Under the pieces are notes generated by a model, which was given only the letters and a program-made list of their open reading frames with translations, was not told where the DNA came from and did not search any database. From Styela clava (Eukaryota > Chordata > Ascidiacea > Stolidobranchia > Styelidae), in the NCBI RefSeq assembly GCF_964204865.1, contig NC_135257.1, positions 12,918,151-12,982,150 on the forward strand: a stretch of DNA of 64,000 nucleotides. Direction: 5' to 3'. Numbering within the stretch: position 1 is the first letter of the stretch; each line of letters opens with the position of its first letter. The position numbers and the translations under genes are program-made. Positions 55,001 through 64,000 of the stretch are shown piece after piece.

Positions 55001-58000
55001 AACTTACAAAAATAGTATAGATACAGTCAATCCTCTGTGTAATTTCATTGTAAGACAGCAGTACGTACCACTACAAAAATGAATAATTTTCACCTGGTTG
55101 TAGTCGGGCATGCATCAGAATTACATGCTTTCTGAGTTAATGGTTTCTTTGAAGAATCACATAATTCATTTTTCTCTACATCATATCCATCTAAATCTAT
55201 TTCATGCATAAGGGAATCCATTTCAATACTCGACAATAAACCCTTTGCACGCATCAGGATCTCATGTTTGTCATATTCCGAAGAATCGAGTACTTCCTCT
55301 GAATTTTTTTCCGGTTGTTTCCGTTTGTTCAAAGTCGCATCACCAGTCATATCAATGTCCTGGATGTCAATTTCTTCAATATCCATTAAGTCAGCTTCAT
55401 CATCAACATTTTCCAGATTTATAACTTCATTCATTACATATGTTACACATTCAACAGTGCGATTTTTGACACCTCCTCCACATGTTTCAGAACACTGAAA
55501 TAAAACTTGGTTATATTATTTCAGTCAAATAAATGATTCAATACTAAACGAACACAAAATACGCTAATAGTCACCATCCTATATCCAAGATTGAAATAAA
55601 ATAATATGGTTAGCTAAATGTTGCAATGATGACAATGGCGATTCTATATGTTTGATTACTTTATTTGTGTCTGCGACAATTGAAATTGTGTTCGAATATT
55701 TATAAACTGATGACTTCCATGACTGAATTTAATTTCCAAAATTAGTAGATATATATTAAGTATCGGTGTGAAAATTGGAATCGAACAACACCATGATAGT
55801 TCAAAGTCAAACAACAGCATGTCATGATTGACAGATTAGTCATCAAATATATTATGAAAAGTATAAATTCAGAAATGTCAAAAATACTCCTGCAATAATA
55901 AGCTGCATATAATACACAATAGCTAAAAATTTCTCTTTTATGCTGAAATTTATTTCCATATTATGCAAGACGAAATTTGATAGTCTATATTTGATGCTTC
56001 GTCATAATGATTATGAAATAAATTTAAAGACATGTTGCAATTTACCCGCTCCCAATCACCAGATCTCCATACTGGGCATGGTATTTCTGTTTTCAATCTA
56101 CATCTTCGTTTATTCGTTGGTCGATCCATTTCAGAACATAAAGTATGATTCAGTGCAATTTCATCACCATCACCTACACTTCTTACACACATAACTAATC
56201 TTCTCTGTATTCCTGACTTTGATCCACAAGTGATAGAACAGTCTTCCCAAGGTGATGATGACCATCTGTGATATAATATAAAGAAGAAATCATTTTTATA
56301 TTTTCAAACTCTCAACTTTTCTAATTGTGAAACCATGTGATACATTACTCAGTATTAGCATGGTGTAATATTTGAAATAGGATAGGATAGGATTTACATA
56401 TTTATCCCGGGGGAGAGGGAAGCCGATAAGACGGCTTGCCCATATGGCAAATCACGGCCTCTCGCTCGTTTACCATTTCAAGTCGGGTATGGGACTGGTT
56501 AGTTATTCGTTTTCCGAAGCATGGACTTGATGGTGGAGGAAGCCATAACCGACCAACGGTTACGTGAACAACCCTATGGTGGCGAGGAGTCCAGCAATCC
56601 TCTCACACATAACTATCCCCGCATGGAATTCGAACTTGCGAACCCACTCAGAGTAATCAGAGGTGCGGTGGCAAGTGTATTCCTAACGCTTAGCACAATG
56701 AGCCACACCGCCGCGCCAAATGTTCTCCAGTATTTCATCTTACCTAAAAAGTCCATACATCTCTTCTATGTGGACACATTACGCATTACACACATACAAT
56801 GTTTAACAAAATAAATGGCTAACTAATAACAGATGAGAGGCCGTGGTTCACAATATGAATATACTGTCCTATCGACTTTCCTCTCCTATGATGACAAAAT
56901 GAGCTTGAAAAAATGTATCTAATTTTAAACAGATCAATACCCCATACATCGTGTGATATTGCGTTGTTTATAAGTCGCAATCTGAATTTTTTTCTTTGTT
57001 TTAGAAATGACCCAAACCTCTGCTGGAACTTAAATTTTTTTAAAAGTGTGTTTATGCCTCATAATTGAAACCAAATTATTATTACCAAGTTATTGAGTAC
57101 ACAAACAATTTCATGCTTTTTCTATGTATGCTTGAGATCAATAGTTAATACTTTTGAGGGATAGGACTCCCATCCAACCTAATTGGTATTAAATAGCTTT
57201 TCAAAAAGAATGAGTATGAATGCATATTGCATTAATGACAACCTCAAAATGGCAAAGAAATGAATTCAGTACCTGGGAGGGCACAGAATATCATTGCAAG
57301 ATCTCTTCTTGAATTTAGGTCGCTCGATATCATTACAAAAGAAATCATCAACTACACCAGCTTTCTTTTCTTCACAAACCGTTGACATAATTTGGTATCC
57401 TAAGCATGATAAAGCAAAAATAGGGAAAGATAATTGATGGGAAAGCAGTGATTATGCATAACAAAACTTGATTTGCTTGTTATTTGCCATTATGCTTTAT
57501 GGTACTATGACTTTATGATACTACTTACTACCATTAATTTTTATTTAAGCAATTGTGTTATTACAATTGTTTCAACTTTCCTTCTTCTCCACGAGTTATT
57601 CTATTAAATACTGGACATTTGCATTGCAGCTTATGGGTCAAGTATGCTTTTCTGGGTCTTACTAAGTGTGTAGCTAAAGTATTCTTGTATTGGACAAAAG
57701 TGTGGAAATGTATTTATTTAGTCAAACATTTTAGTCATCTGATTATATCAAATAAATCAGACTGGAAATAAGAACACTGTTTACCTTTTCCACATTCTTG
57801 CGTACATTCAGACCAATCTTGAATTTTCCATTTAAATTCAGGAAATTCCTCTTCTTCTGATTTATTGAGATTTACAACATATGGCTTTGTATATTCAATT
57901 GATACTCCTGGATTCTCTTCAACAAATAAAATCTATGACAACAATAGAGTGTAACTATATAGCCAGACCTTTTGATAGATCTAAAGCTACGTACATTGGG

Positions 58001-61000
58001 TAAATGCAGTTTAATTATATTTTTCAGTTTTTACCTATAATAACAAAAATCTAATATAAAATAAACAATGATCGCATTTGCGCTACCATAAATAAATATT
58101 TAAACATTATTATAGCAAAAATCAACTAAAGGCATTTAAAGTCAGATTGGTTTTTGCTCATTTTTATGATAGTGTGGGCAAAATGTGCATAATAGCATGG
58201 TAATTGAGCATAAAAATGTAAATAAAGTTTCATGAAACTGAATACACTTCATAAAAATGAACATAAATTAATAGTGCACACATGATTATGCCTAAAAATT
58301 TAACCGAATGGTTTAAAATAAGGAATCCTTTCAAAGCAACAACAGCATCGTGTTTGCAAAAATAGACCTTGATTCAAAATGAATTTCGTTTCTTACCACT
58401 ACCATGATTTCTTCAGTTAGTGGACCAGGTGCAGATATTCTATCTACTGTTTGATTTATTCTTCTGTAAGTAAACTGCGTTCCTGCAAGTTGAAACTTGG
58501 TATCCCACTGAAAAAAAATATCATTAATACATCCATAATCAATTGAAAAGATCTTGTTGGTAAAGTCATATTATAACTAGATCATAAAACGACTTGATTT
58601 AATGGGTAGGTTCGAGTAAGAAAAAGTGAGTAATGCTCTACTTTTGATTTTTTCTTTAAATTTTTTCGATATTTTGTATGCATCTTACCATACAATCCAA
58701 AAAAATACAAACATCGAATTATAATAATAAATCATATTAAAAGAAATGATAAGTGAAACAATACAATTAAACTGATGGAAAATCCAGATTCACTACCCAG
58801 TATAATTTGTGGTTAAGCTATTCCTTTAAATTCACATTCATTAAATCATAACAATGAACAAGAGTATTGTCGCCAAATATGTAATTTCATTTCATCACAG
58901 ATAACCAGACAGCAAAATGTACCACAAACTACACCACAGGAAATAGCAGTTGATACTGGGATTACATCAAACACAAACTTACTTGTATCATGTAGTTGCC
59001 GTTGAGATAATATTGACTTTTGTTTGTAGCATGACGTAATGCCAAAAAATTGATGACAGGTGCCACCTCTGATATCTCAACATTCCTAGCACCAAGTGGG
59101 AGTAATGCTATTGGAGTATATTCTAAAAACAAAATCATGTCTTGTACATATTGAGGTGTGAGATTTAGATATGACAAATATATACCTATTACCTCATTAT
59201 AACAGTAATAGGAGCTTACGGAACTTTCTAGAAACACCTTTCACTCCCCAAATCTCACTTTAATGGGGAAATTTAAGAAATTTATATGAGAGTGAGACCC
59301 GTTAGTGCTAATCACAGTGCGTACATTAGGTACCAAAGCCACGTAAATTAGATTTAATTGAAAATTTCTTTTAGTTTACACTAAAAACGGACTAAATTGG
59401 CTTAGTTTGTGATGAATCAATTCCCAGTTCAAGGAACTATTATTAAGCTCTACCAAACTCTCGATGCTAAACTCTCCATACCTTCTCCTTTCTTTCTACT
59501 GAATGTCTTGCTCACTTTATAACATGTTGAACCATTTCCATGGCACTCACCACACCTGTCTTCTAATGCTCTTGATCCAATATTTTTATCACATCCAACT
59601 CTCTATAAAATATTACATTAAAATCAGACTAGTTCTTGGAGAGCTCTATCAACAAGGAAAAGAAACGATTATGACTTGATCACGGCAGATCTTCTCGCTA
59701 AGATACCAATTCAAATGAATATGGGAGTAATTTACCAGACACGTGGATTTATTCTTATCATCCTTCTACATAATAAACAATAAGCAAAACCATGTGAAGT
59801 GTCCCCTGGAAGAAGTTACCACATTCCTAAGTATTATAATTTATCTGGAATTAAAGAAAGTAAGGTATTGCCAATGGAGTTATTTTCATATAATTTCATA
59901 ACTTACTCTACATATGCCATCAACACAAATATCATCGCTGCCTGGAAAACATTTGGTTCCATCAATAACTTTGTCTCGCAACCTGTCTGCAAATGGAATT
60001 TTTCCTGCTCGTGTGTAACAATGAAGCTCACAAGGATACACTGTTATAATAAATAATTAGTTGAAAGCATCAATCTACAAGTTTATGGTAATGTACTGAC
60101 TAGAATCATTATGATACTTACAAGCACTTTCAACTGGTTTCCAGGAAAAAGTCATGTTTTTGTATTTCACATTATTGAATGAAGCACATTGCTGTTCTCT
60201 GAAGGTCATTGACCCAGCGCCTTTTCGACATCTCTGAAAAGCACATTATTAGGAGACAATGAGAAAAAACTAATTTATATTAATATTCAGTTCAGTTATA
60301 ATTCCATTATTCAGGTTTCTTTGTTTAGGCCTTGTGGCATTTATCATTAATTTAGGGCGTGAAATACATATTTCTTATCTGTGGACGTCCAGGGGTTAAA
60401 GCAAACACCTCACTATGTTGGCGTCCCAAATTGGGATCAAAGGTTAAATTTTTCTACCAGAAATTATACCAAAATGGTTGAGAGCTTGCTTTCCTGCATA
60501 AAAAAAAATTTTTTTTCGATAATTTACCCATTTACTACATGTCTTATATCTCTTTCTCTCTCCTACGCAATATTCTCCTCCATTCTGTGGAAGAGGATTT
60601 TCACAATATCTGATTGATGAGCTGACGCCTATTCCACATGTTCTTGAGCAGCTGCTCCAAGCACTCCATGTTCCCCAACCACCATCGATCACTTTCACCT
60701 CTTTTGACATTGAAATACATTTTCCATCATAACACCACTGAAATGAAACAAAATTGCAGTTAGAAAACAAGTATATTCAGTGATAACATAAAAACAAGTT
60801 TAAGAAACCCACATCTGCAATGAAACGCCATGGCACCGGAAAAAGTAATGTCATAATACATAGTCAGTTTCTAGCAAGGCTCTGCGAGTGAGAGGTAGTC
60901 CGGTTTCCAGGTACGTTAGTGCGGTCACTACTTGAAATCGTAACATAATAGCTAACTATAGTTCAAGGTTCCAAACTCGGTAACTTGGATGTTGATGTAA

Positions 61001-64000
61001 GACCTTGATACGTCAGCGATTACGTAAATCACGCTGTGACGATGAGGAGACATCCCCATAAAAATGTATGTACGAAATGTTTCAAACCGTGCAAGGGTAA
61101 GTGTACTTAACGAATTGACAAATTAACATAAAATCACTATCTTTTTTGTACGTATTCAGGTCAGTGGTTCCCAACCTTTGTGTATATATATCGACATATT
61201 CCTCCAGATGCCTATTTTGGAACCCTTCATTCCTCTTTCAACTCCGTTTTCATTATTCATTCAATCTTCATCTAGTGTTACGCGCAACCTCAAACTTTTG
61301 CACAGTTTGAATAGTTTATAACGAGTGCATAAATATGCATTACAATAATACTAAATTACCAAACAAAATTGATAAACTACACAGAATACAAGATAGTATT
61401 TCCTTTCCCAAAACTCATTTCCCATTTCTTTCTTGTAGATCAGTGGTTCTCAAACTTGGGTACACGTACCACTAGTGGTACGTGGAAGCTTTTCAAGTGG
61501 TAGGCGATCAGCTATGAATTATTGCAACAATTAACTTTTGAGTTGGCTAAAATATGCCGGCAACGCTTCCTCTTCATCTTCCATACTGTATGTATTCGCT
61601 AAGCGGCGTTTATAGCGCAACCAGTATTTTTTTAGAGATAGCCCTCGTCCGTTTTGCCTTTGCGTGTTAGGCCGCGTCACAAAGGATGTCGCATTTTTCG
61701 TTGAAGACGTTTAAAACAAACCAACAAGGGAGAAAAGTGCGAGACAATTTTGATTACCGACAAAAATACAGTTCCTTAAATTGGATTTTAATAGAATTTA
61801 ATAGGAACCTTTGCAGGTTTAGATTATTGTAAGTTGCAACAAAAAGTGACCCACCGAGTTCAAATTCCGACACCTGATAAGTTCACATGGCCATCCTGGC
61901 AGGTAAAGGCTAATTAACCTGACGCTTGACCCCAGAGGTCATAGGCCAGAGAACTCAAGTAATAGAAGATTATCTCGGATTCAAGTTGACTATACAAAAA
62001 ATAACACCGGTTTAGGTTTGAAAGCCTCGATAATCTGTTTACCAGACTTCTATACCGTTAGTAGGTAGATCGTTGATAAGTAGAAATACCAAGCATTTAT
62101 TGGACTTTTATACAGATAATGAATTGCATTTGAAAACCTATAAGTAAGATTGACCATTGCCAGGTGATAGAACATTAATATGCACATCTATTGCCCATGC
62201 TTATTTGGAGTCAATGGTGATGGAAAATATTATAACAATTGAGAAAATTAACTGATATATGACAGTGATAATATATAAAAGTACTTGTTTAACATTTATT
62301 TTGTCGTGAATTGAATACTGATAATCGTTTTTTTATATGATTAAAGCGATCTATTTTTAGCCTTAGAAGTGAATAAATATGTTTTTATGATAAAATGAAT
62401 GGGTTACAAAATGCGCTCGAATTCATTTAAGTATCAAAACATATAAACGTTTAGATCAAATAATCCTTATAAACCTTAGCCTTAGCAGCTTTCAAGATCA
62501 ACTCGAATCGACGCCAGAGTTATATTAAAACGATAACTAATCCCGCGAGTGGTACCACAGGAATTTACCACGTCAGCTGCTAATATTCATAAATCCGAAA
62601 ATTAGAAGATGAAATTTGTTGAGCAAATACAGATAGTGTACAGACCGATTTATACTATAATTTTGAAGCTATAGGAATCTCACCAATCGAGCGCTCAAGT
62701 GTGAAACTTTGATAATTTAAAAACGGCGCTCCCGTAGTATGTGCATCAAGATGGCGCACAACCTGAACCCTAAACTGGTACACATACTATGTTCAGGTTG
62801 TGCGCCATCTTGGTACACATACTACCGGAGCTTAAAAACTAATATATACAATGCTACGATATATTTAGTTTTCGGAAAAAAATAAAATTAGCTTTAAATG
62901 TGGCTCGGATTTAAGACAGTTAACGTTGTAACAAATTTGTCAATGAAACCTTCACCCCACGAATCAATTATGATCCGATTTATATTTTTGTATCATATCA
63001 TTTACTGTGTAATGAACGAAGGAATTCCCGATTACAGAGAGAGAGAGAGAAGGAGAGATTTATTGTTTCGTCAAATAAAATATGCAAGTTAATTCGGTAT
63101 AGACTGGAGGGAGCGATACGGCCATAAGGTCATCAGAGTCAGAATCACACAACTGGAATCCTACCTTTGTTTTTCCACATTTAGTACCAGGTGCTGCAGC
63201 GTGAAGCCGGGACCTACACGTTCCTCCGTGATAGCACCATAGTCGATGACAAATATCCTGGAAGAAAGAAAAAATTTCACAAGAGTTCAATCAATGTGTA
63301 AATATGAATGAAATAAATTGCGCAATGTTATTTTTATGGTAGTAAATTTATGCATTCACCCAGGAGCTGAGAACATGACCATCCACACCAATTATCACGT
63401 TTCTCAAAGTCTAAACGCACAAGATCACAACGGGAGAATATTGCCGTAATAATATATAACTCGTCGTCGAAAGATGATTAACATAACACTGTGTTACGAC
63501 ATCCATTACCAGCTGCGATTACACACCCTTCTTGTATAAACATATTGTTAATCATAAGAGCTACATTATTATAGCTTTAACGACCTTTATTTAAGCAATT
63601 CGCAACCGCATGATTAGAATGACAGATGAATTTTTATACTCCCGTAGTATATGTACCAGGTTAGGGTTAGGCCATAATTTATTCTGATTTTACTTATTTT
63701 AGTTCTATTACAAGTTTCTTATATATACATTAGTGACTGCCTGACTGGTCGACGCTGCTGGCATGAAATTTAGGCTATAGCTCACAAATCATAACACGCA
63801 CGAATCATTATTGCAATCTAATACTTCGAATATATATAAAACATACGTCGATTCCAGGACAATATTTTGATTTTTCACCAAACATGAGTCTGCATTGATG
63901 ATCAGCATCATATATAACACCGGGCAATACTGTAGGTGGAGTGAATTCATCTTGTTCGGCTGGCTGATCGTTGAGACAGAATCCCCAGTTGCGACTATAA
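49066..64000 (-). CDS. ADAMTS12: ADAMTS7/12-like metalloprotease, C-terminal 1441 residues
   Basis: This is a secreted matrix protease; the catalytic domain lies beyond the right edge. Twenty exons, minus order: 64000-63847, 63257-63165, 60737-60528, 60233-60122, 60040-59907, 59602-59482, 59122-58983, 58507-58397, 57932-57785, 57399-57273, 56265-56046, 55494-55094, 54615-53849, 53502-52903, 52512-52307, 52036-51884, 51204-51031, 50477-50331, 50181-50025, 49217-49066. All junctions agree in phase. Domain order: protease/disintegrin linker (LPGVIYDADHQCRLMFG), disintegrin-like (WCYHGGTCRSRLHAAA), central TSR (WSAWSSCSRTCG), Cys-rich (PCELHC, VIDGTKC), spacer, TSR2-4, a Thr-rich mucin-like region, TSR5-8, and a PLAC domain (CHNDRLSPSFC to CCVTC). 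Eight TSRs split by a mucin region and ending in PLAC is the ADAMTS7/12 layout. ADAMTS9/20, which end in a GON domain, are excluded. Whether it is 7 or 12 is open; it may be the single ancestral gene. Confidence 0.93.
49442..49663. repeat. Long imperfect hairpin (inverted repeat, ~85-94 bp arms)
   Basis: Left arm 49442-49525 and right arm 49570-49663 are near-complementary. The core ACACAAATATATTTCTG and GTCTTGCTGCACACTAAC pairs perfectly with the other side, and the loop is about 44 bp. It sits in the last intron of the ADAMTS gene. It may be a foldback MITE, though I found no target duplication. Confidence 0.85.
51262..51613 (-). mobile_element. tRNA-derived SINE, copy 1
   Basis: Read on the minus strand, the head resembles a class II (Leu/Ser-type) tRNA with a long variable arm. 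Box A, TGGCTCAACGG, is at 51600-51590 and box B, GGTTCAAATCC, at 51528-51518. The body contains the stem AAGCCG/CGGCTT (51304-51321), and the 3' tail is a short (CCTAAT)n run near 51262-51278. It lies within an ADAMTS intron, 58 bp from the exon at 51204. CTGTA on each side may be a short target duplication. Confidence 0.88.
55159..55434 (-). other. Acidic insertion within thrombospondin repeat 4
   Basis: Within one exon of the ADAMTS gene, about 90 residues separate VECVTYV from LCDSSKKP, where related proteins have about ten. The insert is rich in Asp/Glu (DDEADLMDIEEIDIQDID), with a central basic patch (NKRKQPEK). The frame stays open and both flanking halves of the repeat are normal, so this is coding and not a retained intron with stops. 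Confidence 0.8.
56379..56716 (-). mobile_element. tRNA-derived SINE, copy 2
   Basis: This is the second copy of the SINE at 51262. Box B-like GTTCGAATTCC is at 56635-56625 and a box A-like GTGTGGCTCATTGTGC at about 56705-56690. It has the same AAGCCG/CGGCTT stem, and its tail is (CCTAT)n instead of (CCTAAT)n. It lies in the ADAMTS intron between exons 57273 and 56265. The box A core has drifted, so this copy is probably silent. Confidence 0.88.
61441..61510. mobile_element. hAT left-end fragment with palindrome
   Basis: CAGTGGTTCTCAAACTTGGG followed by CGTACCACTAGTGGTACG is the arrangement seen at the ends of many Charlie/BuT2-like hAT elements. The right end is not detected within the window. 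Confidence 0.6.
62725..62831. mobile_element. hAT-type MITE, copy M7 (short form)
   Basis: Ends are GGCGCTCCCGTAGTATGTG and CACATACTACCGGAGC. A perfect duplication, TTAAAAAC, lies at 62717-62724 and 62832-62839. The right end lacks the last three bases expected from the left. The inverted repeats extend through ATGGCGCACAACCTGAAC, so almost the whole element can fold on itself. Confidence 0.9.
63638..63735. mobile_element. hAT-type MITE, copy M8 (truncated)
   Basis: CTCCCGTAGTATATGTACC is followed by AGGTTAGGGTTAGGCC and TTTTAGTTCTATTACAAG, matching the left half of M3. No right terminus is present. It lies in the first in-window ADAMTS intron. Confidence 0.7.

Larger units (their letters stand above)
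60738..63164 (-). other. Largest ADAMTS intron, with hAT ends
   Basis: No exon is seen in these 2.4 kb. CAGTGGTTCCCAACCTTTG at about 61162 and CAGTGGTTCTCAAACTTGGG at about 61441 are both typical hAT left ends. The second carries the perfect 18-bp palindrome CGTACCACTAGTGGTACG. No matching right ends were found, so these are fragments. MITE M7 is at 62725. Confidence 0.6.

Noticed and set aside
63038-63058. GA-rich microsatellite
   Set aside because: It is a simple AGAGAG run without further structure.
49066-64000. ADAMTS9/20 identity for the protease gene
   Set aside because: Those proteins have more TSRs and a GON domain. Here there are eight TSRs, a mucin-like region after TSR4 and a PLAC domain, which fits ADAMTS7/12.

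Overview
The window looks like nuclear DNA of an invertebrate chordate, most likely an ascidian (tunicate). The basis is AT-rich sequence, many short introns with canonical GT/AG ends, and six animal genes whose exons join in frame by eye: a Na,K-ATPase beta subunit, a secreted Frizzled-related protein, the cilium assembly protein ODAD3/CCDC151, the SUMO-targeted ubiquitin ligase RNF4, the geranylgeranyltransferase-I beta subunit, and an ADAMTS7/12-type protease. The phylum is an inference. Family assignments rest on remembered protein families; no search was run.

Layout, left to right. 1-4.5 kb: the C-terminal end of a hAT transposase, a pair of ~452 bp direct repeats 1.5 kb apart, and a short tandem repeat. 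4.5-9.2 kb (+): ATP1B-like gene with two alternative first coding exons. 9.2-14.5 kb: no gene seen. 14.5-22.3 kb (-): three-exon SFRP1/5-like Wnt antagonist with large introns. 22.3-27.8 kb: gene-free region between divergent genes, with one MITE. 27.8-32.3 kb (+): ten-exon ODAD3. 34.5-36.8 kb (-): five-exon RNF4 with a hAT MITE in intron 4. 38.4-44.5 kb (+): nine-exon PGGT1B whose last exon adds a hydrophobic tail. 44.5-49.1 kb: transposon-rich spacer. 49.1-64 kb (-): twenty exons of an ADAMTS7/12-like gene, from the end of the protease/disintegrin junction to the PLAC domain. Its protease domain lies beyond the right edge.

The six genes alternate strictly in strand (+ - + - + -), so promoters face promoters and 3' ends face 3' ends. 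They do not form a pathway. They cover ion transport, Wnt signalling, motile cilia, SUMO/ubiquitin control, protein prenylation and extracellular matrix. Non-coding space is dominated by hAT-type elements: eight copies of one MITE family (five with perfect 8-bp target duplications and a telomere-like TTAGGGTTAGG core in several), a 1.03 kb non-autonomous hAT, other hAT ends, two tRNA-derived SINEs and a ~90 bp-arm hairpin.

The points most worth following are the predicted tail anchor on the prenyltransferase beta subunit, the two mutually exclusive N-termini of the Na,K-ATPase beta subunit, and the ~80-residue acidic insertion inside a thrombospondin repeat of the ADAMTS protein.
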